In this document: piece after piece, positions 17,027 to 26,700 of the stretch | How positions within the stretch are numbered: the first letter of the stretch is position 1 | Layout of the letters: every line of letters starts with the position of its first letter | Assembly: GCF_001941345.1 (NCBI RefSeq) | Contig: NZ_CP009251.1 | Coordinates: forward strand, 2,418,001-2,482,000 | Length of the DNA: 64,000 bases | Source: Corynebacterium stationis | GTDB lineage: Bacteria > Actinomycetota > Actinomycetes > Mycobacteriales > Mycobacteriaceae | Direction: 5' to 3' | Program-made: the position numbers and the translations under genes | Notes under the pieces: model-generated | Seen by the model: only the letters and a program-made list of their open reading frames with translations | What the model was told of the DNA's origin: nothing | Database searches by the model: none

Positions 17027-17508
17027 AGCTTCTCGATTCGACCCAATACTTTAATGCCGGCAATATCTTCCTGCGGGATATTGCCAATGATTCCGGCGAC
17101 TGGTTTACCACCCAAGGTAGCGTGTACATCCGCTGCAAGCCATGGAATGAGAACAAAGCCACGCTCAGCGGCATGCGGGTGCGGCACAGTCAGCTCTTGC
17201 GTATCAGAGCTAAACCCTTCGATTTCTACGATATCGACATCGAGCGTGCGCGGTCCCCAGTGACGCTCCCGCACACGGTCGGCCGCCTTTTCTAAGGCCT
17301 GCCCGCGGTGCAGAAGCTCCAACGGGGTTTGGTCGACCTCAACGATGATGATCGCATTGTAAAACTCGTCTTGGTCAGTATCTCCCCACGGCGGAGTCGA
17401 GTACACCGATGACGATGCAACAATTTCATCCTGAAATTCAGCAAAGACTGACTTGAGGTGTTCCACGCGGTCTTGCATATTAGACCCGATTGATAATACT
17501 GCGCGCAT
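17023..17508 (-). CDS. folK: 6-hydroxymethyl-7,8-dihydropterin pyrophosphokinase
   Basis: 161 residues. Transfers pyrophosphate from ATP to hydroxymethyldihydropterin, the step before DHPS. Motifs: SIGSNMQDRVEHL at the N-terminus, the GPRTLDVDIVEI metal-binding segment (two Asp) and HPHAAERGFVLIP. Start is ATG at 17508, 3 bases after the folB stop. Part of folE-folP-folB-folK. Confidence 0.95.
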   Translation of the reverse strand: MRAVLSIGSNMQDRVEHLKSVFAEFQDEIVASSSVYSTPPWGDTDQDEFYNAIIIVEVDQTPLELLHRGQALEKAADRVRERHWGPRTLDVDIVEIEGFSSDTQELTVPHPHAAERGFVLIPWLAADVHATLGGKPVAGIIGNIPQEDIAGIKVLGRIEKL

Positions 17509-17511
17509 GAT

Positions 17512-17889
17512 TTATCGCCGTCCTGTCTTCCGGGAGCGGCGCGCCACTACGGACACGTCGCGGAAGGTGCGCTCAATCGGTGCATCCGGTTTGTGCACGG
17601 TAACTTCTACGGCGAATAATAGCGGGTCACTAGCCATGATCTTGTCAGCGATTTCAATCGCAACCGTTTCAATCAAATCGCGCGCAGGACCTTCGACGAT
17701 ATCGGCTGCGATATCAGCCAAGTCGGCATAGCTGACGGTTTTTTCTAGATCGTCAGTAGCCGCGGCTTCCTTGAAATCCAGCCAACAGGTGAGATCCACG
17801 ATGAACTTTTGACCTTGCTGCTTTTCGTGGTCAAAAACGCCGTGGTAGCCGAAGCATTCCAGGCCTTTTAATTCAATACGGTCAGCCAT
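17512..17889 (-). CDS. folB: Dihydroneopterin aldolase
   Basis: 125 residues, normal for FolB. Cleaves dihydroneopterin to hydroxymethyldihydropterin and glycolaldehyde. The conserved N-terminal block [19 protein letters not shown] and the substrate-binding Tyr/Glu region SYADLADI are visible, with [10 protein letters not shown] near the C-terminus. It starts immediately after the folP stop with no spacer, so translation is likely coupled. Confidence 0.94.
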   Translation of the reverse strand: MADRIELKGLECFGYHGVFDHEKQQGQKFIVDLTCWLDFKEAAATDDLEKTVSYADLADIAADIVEGPARDLIETVAIEIADKIMASDPLLFAVEVTVHKPDAPIERTFRDVSVVARRSRKTGRR

Positions 17890-18765
17890 TTAGCTCTTTC
17901 CTCCTGAGACGTAATTTGCCCCTGCTGCCCATGCCGCAGCAACATCCACTGCGTCACGGGAGACGGGTACATCGTGAACGCGCACGGCCCATGCACCAAG
18001 CTGCGCTGATAATGCGGTCACCGCAGCAGTTGCAGGATCCGCGAGGTGCGGGCCGTGTTCTGCACCGCGGTCTTCGCGAATCGCAGATAAAAATCGCTTA
18101 CGCGATGCACCCACCAAGATGGGATAGTCACCGGCAATAAATTCTGGCAATGATTTCAGCAGCGCCCAGTTATCCTGCGGGGTCTTGGCAAATCCCAAAC
18201 CTGGATCCAAGGAAATAAGTTCTGGTCCCACGCCTGCTTTGAGGGCGTTATCCGTCAGCCGTGCCAAGGTTTCATGCACGTCTTTGACGACATCGCCATT
18301 GTGGTCAGCAGAACCTGCTGCATCACCAAAGCGCACGGTGCGCCAGTGCATCAAGCACACCGGCACCTGGGCCTGTGCCATGACTTTGTACATATTGTCA
18401 TCAGCAAGCCCACCGGAGACATCGTTAAGCAGCACTGCGCCTGCCTCCACCGCAGCTTCGGCCACGCTAGCGCGCATCGTATCGACAGAGACCATGATGC
18501 CTTCTTGCGCCAACGCCTCCACGACGGGTGTCACGCGCTCTCGCTCAACATCTGCCTCCACGCGGGTGGCACCTGGACGAGTAGATTCGCCGCCGACATC
18601 AATCATGTCCGCGCCTTGTGCAACTAGCTCGCGGCCATGTGCAATAGCTTTGTCGATATTTATCCACTTGCCGCCATCAGAAAAAGAATCTTCCGTGACA
18701 TTGACAATGCCCATCACCAAGGTGCGCTTGCCTGCGGCATCGGGACAAATTTCTGAAACCTGCAT
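17890..18765 (-). CDS. folP: Dihydropteroate synthase
   Basis: 291 residues, TIM barrel. Condenses the pterin pyrophosphate with p-aminobenzoate; the sulfonamide target. Signatures: MGIVNVTEDSFSDGG, DVGGESTRPGATRV, DPGLGFAKTPQDNW and LVGASRKRFL. All catalytic motifs look intact, so it is the true DHPS and not the FolP2 paralogue. Third last gene of the folate set; 58 bases separate it from folE upstream. Confidence 0.96.
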   Translation of the reverse strand: MQVSEICPDAAGKRTLVMGIVNVTEDSFSDGGKWINIDKAIAHGRELVAQGADMIDVGGESTRPGATRVEADVERERVTPVVEALAQEGIMVSVDTMRASVAEAAVEAGAVLLNDVSGGLADDNMYKVMAQAQVPVCLMHWRTVRFGDAAGSADHNGDVVKDVHETLARLTDNALKAGVGPELISLDPGLGFAKTPQDNWALLKSLPEFIAGDYPILVGASRKRFLSAIREDRGAEHGPHLADPATAAVTALSAQLGAWAVRVHDVPVSRDAVDVAAAWAAGANYVSGGKS

Positions 18766-18823
18766 GTTTAAAGCTTTCTTTGCGGTAGGGACACGTGCCA
18801 GAAAACCTCCGGCGTATAAGGGC

Positions 18824-19417
18824 TTAGCTGCGAATTAAGCTTAAGACTTCTGCACGTGATGCAGCATTCGACTTAAAACCACCGCGTACTGCCGAGGTCG
18901 TCGTAACAGAGCCTGGCTTCTTCACTCCACGCATGCCCATGCACAGGTGCTCGCACTCAATGACCACGATGACTGACTGCGCCTGCAGCGATTCCGTAAG
19001 AGCATCAGCAATCTGACGCGTCAGACGCTCTTGGACCTGCGGACGCTTGGCAAAACCATCGGCCAAGCGCGCCAGCTTCGAAAGACCGGTGACGTGACCG
19101 TCCTTGCCCGGGATATAACCAATGTGGGCAACGCCGTAAAACGGCACCAGGTGGTGTTCACAGGTGGAGTAAATAGGAATATCACGAACCAGAACTAGTT
19201 CCTGGTGATCTTCATCGAAGGTCTTGTGCAACACTTCGGTGGGATCGACGTGCAAACCGGCAAAGACTTCCGCATATGAGCGCGCAACTCGGGCGGGGGT
19301 TTCTAAAAGTCCCTCGCGGTCAGGGTCTTCACCAACTGCAATCAGCAGTTCGCGAATTGCTGCTTCAGCACGCTCCTGGTCAAAAGGCCCACGGGCTGGA
19401 ATCAAGCTTTCACTCAT
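18824..19417 (-). CDS. folE: GTP cyclohydrolase I
   Basis: 197 residues. Converts GTP to dihydroneopterin triphosphate, the first step of folate synthesis. Zinc ligands are in [12 protein letters not shown] and [11 protein letters not shown]; the C-terminal [10 protein letters not shown] segment is also typical. ATG at 19417 is preceded by AAGGAAA. It follows ftsH with an 80-base gap, as in other corynebacteria and mycobacteria. Confidence 0.96.
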   Translation of the reverse strand: MSESLIPARGPFDQERAEAAIRELLIAVGEDPDREGLLETPARVARSYAEVFAGLHVDPTEVLHKTFDEDHQELVLVRDIPIYSTCEHHLVPFYGVAHIGYIPGKDGHVTGLSKLARLADGFAKRPQVQERLTRQIADALTESLQAQSVIVVIECEHLCMGMRGVKKPGSVTTTSAVRGGFKSNAASRAEVLSLIRS

Positions 19418-19497
19418 AATGTCGGATTTCCTTGTGTTTAAAAACTTTTCTTGGTGCTTCCCACGCTAATGCTTGGGCAGCACACGGCTAAATTCCC

Positions 19498-22083
19498 CTA
19501 GTAATTATCTTCACCTGGGTGGCGGTCTTTGCCTTGCTCCGGTTGCTTCGCCTCTGGCTTGTTGGCCCCAGGCCGGTTAGCCTCAGGCTGTGGTGCATAA
19601 GGGTTACGGGAGGCATCGCGGTTGTTAAAACCTGGAGACTGCCAGCCCTCGTCATCGCTCATCGGCGGCTTATGGTGGCGGCCAATTGGAATCTCTGTGG
19701 TGTCATCTTCGCTTGGACGACGCTCAGATTTCTTCTCAGCTTCCGCAGGCTTCTCTTCTACCGACGGGCGCTCAGCAGGCTTGCGCTCAGCAGGCTTGTC
19801 CTCTGCCTTCTGCTTCGGGGCTTCTGGTTTCGGGTCTTCAGACTTCGAGTCCTTCGGCTCAGACATAGCAAAGGAAGGCTTCGGGGCGGTTTCGGCGTGG
19901 TCCTTTGGTTCCGACATCGCAAACGATGGCTTCTGAGGTTTTGCTGGCTTAAAGCCTTCTTCGGTCCAGTCACCGGCGTGCTGGCCAAAGCTAAAGCCAA
20001 TCTCTGGCTCATTGGCGGACTTTTCCTGCGAATCCTTGTCAGCATCGGATTCATTGCCGGAGTTTTCTGCAGCTTCTTCCAGCGCGAGGCGGCGCTCACG
20101 CGCCTGGCGGGATGCATCCAGCAAGGTAAAGCGGCGAGGTGGCTCTTCGCCGCGTTCTATTGCAAGCTCCACGGGGGTTTTCACTGGTTCGCGGCCTGCT
20201 TGGGCTGGGAAGCGCACGCTTTCCCCAGGGAAGACCTCATGCGATTCGCGTGGCTCGATGCCATCGAAAAGTGCCTCCAGGTCAGGACGACGCAGGGTTT
20301 CCTTTTCCAGCAGGGCTTCTGCCAGGGAATCCAGGTAGTCACGGTGCTCGGCCAAAATGTCATAGGCCTGCTGGTGCGCAGAGTCCAGAAGATAGGAGAT
20401 CTGACCATCAATCTTCGCCGCAACAGCATCGGAGTATTCCAGCACTCCGCCGCCGCCCATGTAGGACATGGGGTCGCCTTGTTCTTGACCGTATTTCACG
20501 GTGCCCAATTCGGGGCTAAAGCCGTATTCGGTAATCATGGCGCGAGCAATCTTGGTAGCTTGCTCAATATCAGAAGATGCACCCGTAGTTGGTGTGCCAA
20601 AGACGAGCTCTTCGGCGGCGCGACCACCCATGGCGAAGATAAGACGCGCGAAAAGTTCATCGCGGGTGTACATGCCCTTGTCGTCTTCTTGCGCGGTCAT
20701 GGCATGACCACCAGTGCGACCACGGGCCAAGATGGTCACCTTGTAGACGCGCTCAATATCCTTCAGTGCCCACGCAGACAGGGTATGTCCGCCCTCGTGG
20801 TAGGCAGTGATCTTCTTTTCTTGCTCAGAAATCACCTTGGATTGACGGCGTGGTCCACCCACGACGCGGTCGGTGGCTTCTTCCAGGGCGTCAGCGGTAA
20901 TGACATTGCCGCCAATACGCGCGGTCAACAGCGCTGCCTCGTTCAATACGTTTGCAAGGTCAGCACCGGACATACCGGCGGTACGCTTGGCCAGCTGAGT
21001 GACGTCAACGTCTTTCGCCAAAGGCTTGTTCTTTGAGTGCACGCGCAGAATCTGCTCACGGCCTGCCAAATCAGGCGGCGTGACAGGAATCTGCCGGTCG
21101 AAACGGCCTGGGCGCAACAGCGCAGGGTCCAAAATATCAGGGCGGTTCGTCGCAGCGATCAGGATAACACCTTCGCGATCGCCGAAGCCGTCCATCTCTA
21201 CCAGCAGCTGGTTGAGGGTCTGCTCACGCTCATCGTGTCCACCACCGGTGCCGGATCCACGCTGGCGACCAACCGCGTCGATCTCGTCCACGAAGATAAT
21301 ACAAGGGCTATTTTCCTTAGCCTGCTTAAACAGGTCACGCACGCGCGATGCACCAACACCGACGAACATTTCTACGAAGTCCGAGCCGGAGATGGAGTAG
21401 AAAGGAACGCCTGCCTCGCCCGCAACCGCGCGAGCCAGCAAAGTCTTACCTGTACCCGGAGGGCCATAGAGCAGCACGCCGCGTGGAATCTTTGCGCCGA
21501 GTTCGTGATAGCGCGTTGGGTCTTCAAGGAAGTCCTTGATTTCTTGCAGTTCATCAACTGCTTCATCAGCGCCGGCAACATCCTCAAAGGTGTTGGTCGG
21601 CATGTCTTTGGTCAGTTCCTTGGCCTTGGAACCGCCGATGCCGAACATTCCGCCGGCACCGGATTGCATGCGCGACATGAACCAGAACAGTACTGCGAAC
21701 AGGATCAACATCGGCAGCAAGAACGAGAACATCGACATGAAGATCGAGTCTTGCGTGACGTTGGTCTGGTAATTTTCGGCACCAGAATTGCGCACGGAGT
21801 CAAAGATTTCTGGCGAGGTCCGCGCTGGATACTTCGCGATGACTTCTTCGACGCCTTCTTGCTCTTCGACCGTGATCGGCTCGCGCAAGGTCAGGCGAAG
21901 TTGTTGTTCGCGGTCGTCGATTTGAGCTTCCTCAACGTTTTGGTTGTTGAGCTGCTCAATAGCGATTGAGGTATCCACCCGCATGAAAGAGCGGGTGTCG
22001 TCAGAGAAGAAGGTGAAGATGTACAGCGCTACAAGTACTACTGCAGCGATGCCACCGTATTTAATCCAAGAAGAGTTTTTCAT
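19498..22083 (-). CDS. ftsH: Membrane AAA zinc metalloprotease FtsH with long disordered tail
   Basis: 861 residues, against about 650 in E. coli. Two membrane segments (about 8-25 and 115-137) flank a periplasmic-type domain; then the AAA module with GPPGTGKT (about 207-214), Walker [10 protein letters not shown], the SRH region and the zinc site HEGGH (about 430-434). The last 190 or so residues are an acidic, Pro/Lys-rich tail with a tandem [10 protein letters not shown] repeat. It degrades membrane and regulatory proteins. ATG at 22083 is used, one codon after an in-frame TTG; TAAACT lies 10 bases upstream, so the transcript is probably nearly leaderless. Confidence 0.95.
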   Translation of the reverse strand: MKNSSWIKYGGIAAVVLVALYIFTFFSDDTRSFMRVDTSIAIEQLNNQNVEEAQIDDREQQLRLTLREPITVEEQEGVEEVIAKYPARTSPEIFDSVRNSGAENYQTNVTQDSIFMSMFSFLLPMLILFAVLFWFMSRMQSGAGGMFGIGGSKAKELTKDMPTNTFEDVAGADEAVDELQEIKDFLEDPTRYHELGAKIPRGVLLYGPPGTGKTLLARAVAGEAGVPFYSISGSDFVEMFVGVGASRVRDLFKQAKENSPCIIFVDEIDAVGRQRGSGTGGGHDEREQTLNQLLVEMDGFGDREGVILIAATNRPDILDPALLRPGRFDRQIPVTPPDLAGREQILRVHSKNKPLAKDVDVTQLAKRTAGMSGADLANVLNEAALLTARIGGNVITADALEEATDRVVGGPRRQSKVISEQEKKITAYHEGGHTLSAWALKDIERVYKVTILARGRTGGHAMTAQEDDKGMYTRDELFARLIFAMGGRAAEELVFGTPTTGASSDIEQATKIARAMITEYGFSPELGTVKYGQEQGDPMSYMGGGGVLEYSDAVAAKIDGQISYLLDSAHQQAYDILAEHRDYLDSLAEALLEKETLRRPDLEALFDGIEPRESHEVFPGESVRFPAQAGREPVKTPVELAIERGEEPPRRFTLLDASRQARERRLALEEAAENSGNESDADKDSQEKSANEPEIGFSFGQHAGDWTEEGFKPAKPQKPSFAMSEPKDHAETAPKPSFAMSEPKDSKSEDPKPEAPKQKAEDKPAERKPAERPSVEEKPAEAEKKSERRPSEDDTTEIPIGRHHKPPMSDDEGWQSPGFNNRDASRNPYAPQPEANRPGANKPEAKQPEQGKDRHPGEDNY
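19850..19935 (-). repeat. Tandem [10 protein letters not shown] coding repeat in ftsH tail
   Basis: Two near-identical segments, about 19850-19883 and 19900-19932, encode the decapeptide [10 protein letters not shown] twice in the FtsH C-terminal extension, separated by HAETAPK. The duplication appears recent at DNA level. Confidence 0.7.
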
Positions 22084-22096
22084 CAAGCGTTACAGT

Positions 22097-22705
22097 TTAG
22101 TGGTTGGAGTAAACGTCTGGGTGCAAAGTGCCGATGTATGGCAGGTCGCGGTAGCGCTCTGCATAATCCAGGCCGTAGCCGATGGCGAATTCATTAGGGA
22201 TGTCAAAGCCCACGTCATAAAGGTCAATCTTGGCGGTGACTACTTCTGGCTTACGCAGCAAAGTAATAACTTCCAAAGACTTCGGGTGACGGCCCTTGAG
22301 GTTGCGCAGCAACCAGGACAGGGTCAGGCCGGAGTCGATGATGTCTTCCACGATGAGCACATCGCGGTTTTCAATCTCGCGGTCTAGGTCCTTCAAAATG
22401 CGTACGACGCCAGACGATGAGGTGGAGTTTCCGTAAGAGGAAACAGCCATGAATTCAATCTGGGAAGGGATAGACAGTGCTCGCGCAAAGTCGGTAAGGA
22501 AGTAAACCGCGCCCTTGAGTACGCAGATGAGCAGCAGGTCCTCTTCTGTGTCTGCGTAGTCTTTGGAGACTTTGTCCGCGAGTTCCTGGATCCTTGCTTG
22601 GAGGTTCTCCTCGCTAATCAGGACTGCTTCAACGTCGTTGCCATAACGGTGTGGTGGGACGTTAAAGTCTTTGGATTCTACTAGCGCAGTTTCATTGTGA
22701 GCCAT
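22097..22705 (-). CDS. hpt: Hypoxanthine(-guanine) phosphoribosyltransferase
   Basis: 202 residues. Salvages hypoxanthine and guanine to IMP and GMP with PRPP. The PRPP-binding motif [18 protein letters not shown] (two acidic residues then DSG-T) and the [10 protein letters not shown] flexible loop are clear. Start ATG at 22705 has GAAAGGGCG before it. As in mycobacteria it lies between tilS and ftsH on the same strand. Confidence 0.95.
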   Translation of the reverse strand: MAHNETALVESKDFNVPPHRYGNDVEAVLISEENLQARIQELADKVSKDYADTEEDLLLICVLKGAVYFLTDFARALSIPSQIEFMAVSSYGNSTSSSGVVRILKDLDREIENRDVLIVEDIIDSGLTLSWLLRNLKGRHPKSLEVITLLRKPEVVTAKIDLYDVGFDIPNEFAIGYGLDYAERYRDLPYIGTLHPDVYSNH

Positions 22706-22749
22706 GGTCGCCCTTTCTAATGAGCCGGTTTTAGGACCTTTAAGGTGGC

Positions 22750-23814
22750 TTAGGGTGCGTTAGAACGCAATAGTCTCAGTTTGCCACCATCTCGCACGAC
22801 TTCCAACCTACTATCCGGGTTTTTCGCGTGCGCATCACCCACGGCTACACCGCCTTGTCCGCTCCAGGCGCTGCATAAAGCGTCAATTGCTGCGAGCCCG
22901 GCGCGCGAAACGAAGATATCTTTGGCAACTAACCAGCGAGCAATTATTCGCTTTCTTACAGGTTGGGCAAGGGCGCTCAGGTTGTTGCAGTCCAGCTCTT
23001 CGCTCTTTTCGATGCTTTTTCCACCACCCTTCTCATATTCTGAAATCACGGTGGCAAAGAAATCCTCATCGGCGGCGATATCATCTCCTGCTGCGGCCAA
23101 AGGTGCGATGGCGTCTCCGCCGATGATCTCTGAGAGCATTGGCAGAATCTGCTTGCGCATGGCCACGCGACGAAATTCTTCGCGCTCATTGTGCGGATCC
23201 TGCCAAGCTTCCACTTCCAGTTCAGCACATGCGCCTTGGGTATTGGCCCGACGAATCTGTAGCAGCGGGCGCACAATACGCGCGCCTTCAATCTCGGTTT
23301 CATAAGACATGGAGTTGGCATGCCCGCGTAGCGCGCTCAAAAGCAGCGTCTCAGCTTGATCTTCAGCGGTGTGCGCCACCATCACAGCGGGGGGATTCGC
23401 TAAACGCTCATCCCCAGTGGACCGATCAGACCGCACGGCGTTTGAGGATTCCGAAAACGCCGCGTAGCGAACCCGGCGCGCTTCGGCTTCCATGCCATCG
23501 GCAGCATCAGGTGCAACGTGCACTGGAATCACTTGTGCCTCGGCACCCCAGCGTCGCGCCTGGGCGGCAGCGGTTTCTGCGACCTCACGTGATCCTTCCT
23601 GCAGTCCATGATCGATGCACAGCGCAAGAACTCTCGTCTCTCTTTCACGGGTTTCAGCGCATAAGGCTGCACACAGCGCTAAAGAATCTGCGCCGCCGGA
23701 TAGCCCGACGCACACGACCTCGGGGTATGCCAAGTCATCAAGGCTGCGCCGGACTGCGACGCGCACTTGCAGAAAGTGCGGGGATTTCCGGGGCCAAAAA
23801 GGTGCGCTAGACAC
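22750..23814 (-). CDS. tilS: tRNA(Ile)-lysidine synthase
   Basis: About 354 residues. Converts C34 of the AUA-reading tRNA-Ile to lysidine, an essential modification. The PP-loop [15 protein letters not shown] lies near residue 35 and [19 protein letters not shown] and the N-type ATPase core follow; the C-terminal third is divergent. GTG at 23814 is chosen as it starts 4 bases after the preceding carboxypeptidase stop; the longer open frame would run through that gene. Operon: dacB-like, tilS, hpt. Confidence 0.92.
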   Translation of the reverse strand: MSSAPFWPRKSPHFLQVRVAVRRSLDDLAYPEVVCVGLSGGADSLALCAALCAETRERETRVLALCIDHGLQEGSREVAETAAAQARRWGAEAQVIPVHVAPDAADGMEAEARRVRYAAFSESSNAVRSDRSTGDERLANPPAVMVAHTAEDQAETLLLSALRGHANSMSYETEIEGARIVRPLLQIRRANTQGACAELEVEAWQDPHNEREEFRRVAMRKQILPMLSEIIGGDAIAPLAAAGDDIAADEDFFATVISEYEKGGGKSIEKSEELDCNNLSALAQPVRKRIIARWLVAKDIFVSRAGLAAIDALCSAWSGQGGVAVGDAHAKNPDSRLEVVRDGGKLRLLRSNAP

Positions 23815-23818
23815 GTTC

Positions 23819-25114
23819 TTAGTACTCCCGCAGCACACTCGCCATGGCGTCTTGAGCCTGACGAGCACCTAAGATATCGCCATCATTAACTAAGAAGGTA
23901 AAGGCATACACGGTGCCGGATTCGCCCAAGGCGGTTCCACTTAGTGCTGATACGCCCGTCAAAGTGCCAGTCTTTGCGCGCACAAAGCCCTTGCCCGATA
24001 GGTCTGCGTAGCGGTCAGTCAAAGTGCCTTCACCGCCTGCCACGGGAAGATATCCCAGTACTTCTCGCAGCGGTTCATTCGCGGCAGCATCAGCAATGAT
24101 GCGCGTAAGCAAGTCCGCGGTGATGCGGTTATCTTTCGACAGCCCCGAATTGTCCATAATCGTGATGCCCTCAGTATTGAAGGAGGCATCCGAAAGAGTC
24201 TTTAAGGTTGCTTTGGTAGCACCCTCAAAGCTCGGCTCAGCACCAGCGGCTCGAGCAAGCTCACGAGCGATAGCTTCAGCCATGACATTGTCAGAGTGCT
24301 TCATCATTTGTTCAGCACGAATGCCAAAAGGTTCGGATTCCACGGCAGCAATAGGTTCAGCACCTTCGGGAACTTCGCCCGTGCCGACATTGGGGGCATC
24401 GATACGCTCAGCGAGCGCGCTGGCCACATCCACAGCTGGAGTGTGTGAGCGCGGCACATCACCTTCCGTATCGCCTAAACGACCGCCGTACAACATCGCT
24501 GGCTGCATAGGTGCAACGAAGCCGCCATCCACATTGCTCGGATCCCAGCCAGGTGCCTGGTCATCGCCGGACCAAATGCTGGTGTCAATCAAGACAGTAT
24601 CTATACCGTCTGCGCCTGCACCGCTGGATTGAATTTCTTCGGCCAGCTCATCCATTTGCTCAGCAGTCATCCACACATCACCGGCGGCCTTAATAACCAC
24701 CGTATTACTGCCCGGGGTGTGCAGGACTTCGGTTTTCAGCTTCTCGTTGTCATCGATAAGCAATGCGGCAGCTGCCGCGGTTAAGACCTTGGTCGACGAT
24801 GCCGGAATCAACGCCTCTTGTGAATCATGCTCCCACAGCACTTCCCCCGTTGAGGTGTTGATGACTTGTGCGCCCAAGGTCGGCAGCGCTGGGCTTTGTG
24901 CCATCTCATCTAAACGCGCGGGCATATCCGCGGTGTCCACCGCTTGTCGCTGTTGCGGCTGCACCAACTGACTTACCTCGGGCGACTGCGGAGCCTGGCC
25001 ATGATCCAGCTCGCTGTACTCCTGATGCACAGCAACTCCCAGCGCCGCGGTCGAACCGACAGCTGCGGCGGTGATAATTGTTACTGCAATCCAGGCGACG
25101 TGTTTAGCTTTCAT
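23819..25114 (-). CDS. D-alanyl-D-alanine carboxypeptidase/endopeptidase, PBP4 (S13) family
   Basis: 431 residues, one N-terminal membrane anchor (about 7-28) that may act as an uncleaved signal. Penicillin-binding motifs: SSTK (catalytic Ser), SDN and KTG (in RAKTGTLTGVSALSG), in S13 spacing. It trims or cleaves peptidoglycan stem peptides outside the membrane. The equivalent M. tuberculosis gene also lies beside tilS and ppa. ATG at 25114 has AAGGGCG before it and a possible TAGGCT -10 box. Confidence 0.93.
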   Translation of the reverse strand: MKAKHVAWIAVTIITAAAVGSTAALGVAVHQEYSELDHGQAPQSPEVSQLVQPQQRQAVDTADMPARLDEMAQSPALPTLGAQVINTSTGEVLWEHDSQEALIPASSTKVLTAAAAALLIDDNEKLKTEVLHTPGSNTVVIKAAGDVWMTAEQMDELAEEIQSSGAGADGIDTVLIDTSIWSGDDQAPGWDPSNVDGGFVAPMQPAMLYGGRLGDTEGDVPRSHTPAVDVASALAERIDAPNVGTGEVPEGAEPIAAVESEPFGIRAEQMMKHSDNVMAEAIARELARAAGAEPSFEGATKATLKTLSDASFNTEGITIMDNSGLSKDNRITADLLTRIIADAAANEPLREVLGYLPVAGGEGTLTDRYADLSGKGFVRAKTGTLTGVSALSGTALGESGTVYAFTFLVNDGDILGARQAQDAMASVLREY

Positions 25115-25261
25115 CGCCCTTTAGCCTAGCGCGCGGCAACTTACAGGGCGGCAAAAGGTAGACTATGGCAAGTACTGTCTCCTCCCACGGTAGAGCAACT
25201 ACCACCACTGGTAGCCGCCGTCGGGAATTTACAACGTATACAAGGAAAGGACGCGTCAATC

Positions 25262-25738
25262 GTGAGCGTTGAAGTAACCATTGAAATCCCAAAGGGTTCG
25301 CGTAATAAGTACGAGATCGATCATGAAACCGGCAAGGTCTACCTGGACCGTTACCTGTTTACCCCAATGGCTTACCCAGCAGACTATGGCTTCATTGACC
25401 ACACCTTGGGCGAAGACGGCGACCCACTAGACGCACTGGTTCTGCTGCCAGAGTCTGTCTTCCCAGGTGTAGTTGTGAAGGCTCGCATCCTCGGCGTCTT
25501 CAAGATGACCGATGAAGCTGGCGGAGACGACAAGTTGCTGTGCGTTGTCGACGACCCACGTTCCGAGCGCTACCAGGACATCGGCGATGTTGAGCAGCAC
25601 ATCAAGGATGAAATCGAGCACTTCTTCACCCGCTACAAGGACCTCGAGCCAAACAAGGAAGTAACCGGTTCCGGCTGGGGCGACAAGGCTGAAGCAGAAG
25701 AAATCCACAAGGAAGCCATCGAGCGCTTCGGTAACTAG
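25262..25738 (+). CDS. ppa: Inorganic pyrophosphatase, family I
   Basis: 158 residues. Hydrolyses pyrophosphate, driving biosynthetic reactions. The family I active site is intact: [22 protein letters not shown] and [10 protein letters not shown] (metal-binding Asp residues). GTG at 25262 follows GGAAAGG. Divergent from the carboxypeptidase; TAGACT near 25158 could be its -10 box, giving a leader of about 90 bases. A palindrome and terminator follow. Confidence 0.97.
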   Translation: MSVEVTIEIPKGSRNKYEIDHETGKVYLDRYLFTPMAYPADYGFIDHTLGEDGDPLDALVLLPESVFPGVVVKARILGVFKMTDEAGGDDKLLCVVDDPRSERYQDIGDVEQHIKDEIEHFFTRYKDLEPNKEVTGSGWGDKAEAEEIHKEAIERFGN

Positions 25739-25752
25739 TCGCAAACATCTAC

Positions 25753-25770
25753 AAAGTAAGTACTTACTTT
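25753..25770. repeat. Perfect 18-base palindrome downstream of ppa
   Basis: AAAGTAAGTACTTACTTT reads the same on both strands. It lies 15 bases after the ppa stop and just before the terminator hairpin, about 85 bases upstream of the rhodanese -10 box. It may be an operator or the start of a compound terminator. Confidence 0.55.
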
Positions 25771-25772
25771 GC

Positions 25773-25820
25773 ACCCGGGTAGCACGACCGCTTATTTAAC
25801 GGTTGAATTGCTACCCGGGT
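25773..25820 (+). terminator. Terminator hairpin after ppa
   Basis: ACCCGGGTAGCA pairs perfectly with TGCTACCCGGGT, 12-base arms, 24-base loop that can itself fold (ACCG/CGGT). A T-run is not strong, but arm length and location after ppa support termination. Confidence 0.65.
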
Positions 25821-25859
25821 CTTGCGATCTCTGGGCAAAACAAACGTAAGATGGTGGAC

Positions 25860-26162
25860 ATGTATGAGGTATCACCAAAAGATGTTCCCGCCAACGCACA
25901 GCTAATCGATGTCCGCGAGGACGACGAATACGCAATCGACCGCGCCCAGGGCGTCATCCACATTCCCATGGGAGATATCCCCGAGCGCTACAAGGAAATT
26001 GACCCGGACAAAGATATCTACGTCATCTGCAAAGCAGGTGGGCGTTCCATGCAGGTCTGTGGCTACCTCGAAAATGCTTTGGGTTGGGACAATGTCATCA
26101 ACGTCGCCGGCGGCACCGATGCATGGCGCGATCAGGGCTTACCGATGGAAACGCCCAGCTAA
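25860..26162 (+). CDS. Single-domain rhodanese-like sulfurtransferase
   Basis: 100 residues, one rhodanese domain. The active-site loop is CKAGGRS with the catalytic Cys near residue 57, preceded by LIDVREDDEYA and IPMGDIPER. Such proteins move sulfane sulfur; the partner is not evident. ATG at 25860 is chosen over ATG at 25851 because TAAGAT ends 7 bases before it, the geometry of a leaderless start. Confidence 0.85.
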   Translation: MYEVSPKDVPANAQLIDVREDDEYAIDRAQGVIHIPMGDIPERYKEIDPDKDIYVICKAGGRSMQVCGYLENALGWDNVINVAGGTDAWRDQGLPMETPS

Positions 26163-26232
26163 GCACCTAAAACAATTAGTGGACAACCACAATCATTTAG
26201 ACAACGAATGGTAGGGGCGCTACTATCGTCTT

Positions 26233-26697
26233 ATGAGTTCCACTAATTCCCACGCAGTGCCAACTTCACTGCTGCAATCCCCATCTTTTCAATTAGAACG
26301 CCTGCGCCGCCGCACCCGCGATTGCGTCGACGCTGCCCTTGCTGCGCATAAGACCACCATCCGTGAGTTCTGGGTTCTAACCTGCTTGGTGGAAGAAGAC
26401 GCTGCCTCCCAGTCGTTTCTTTCTGAAACGCTAGCTATCGATGCCTCCGATATGGTGCGTTTGATTGACGCACTGGAAAAGCGTGGCTGGGCCAAGCGTG
26501 AGCGCGACCCGAAAGACCGCCGCCGTCAGATTGTGGCTTCCACAAAGAAGGGCACCAAGACCCAAGGAGAGCTCGCCGAGCTGGTTGTTGCTGCTGAGGA
26601 TGAGGCTTTGAATGATTCCACCTCGAAGCAGCTGAAGCATTTGCGTAAACTGGCGCAGGTCATTATTGATGCCGACTCAGAAGATGAGGGCCAATAA
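26233..26697 (+). CDS. MarR-family transcriptional regulator
   Basis: 154 residues with a winged-helix domain: FLSETLAIDASDMVRLIDALEKRGWAKRERDPKDRRR-type arrangement of recognition helix and wing is standard for MarR. It begins 6 bases after TACTAT (26221-26226), so it is probably leaderless. The stop is 3 bases from the start of the large synthetase gene, so the regulator likely controls that gene and itself. Ligand unknown. Confidence 0.9.
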   Translation: MSSTNSHAVPTSLLQSPSFQLERLRRRTRDCVDAALAAHKTTIREFWVLTCLVEEDAASQSFLSETLAIDASDMVRLIDALEKRGWAKRERDPKDRRRQIVASTKKGTKTQGELAELVVAAEDEALNDSTSKQLKHLRKLAQVIIDADSEDEGQ

Positions 26698-26700
26698 GAA

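Noticed and set aside
19519-21969. Two long open frames opposite ftsH
   Set aside because: Antisense shadows; the AAA and zinc-site motifs are unmistakable on the minus strand.
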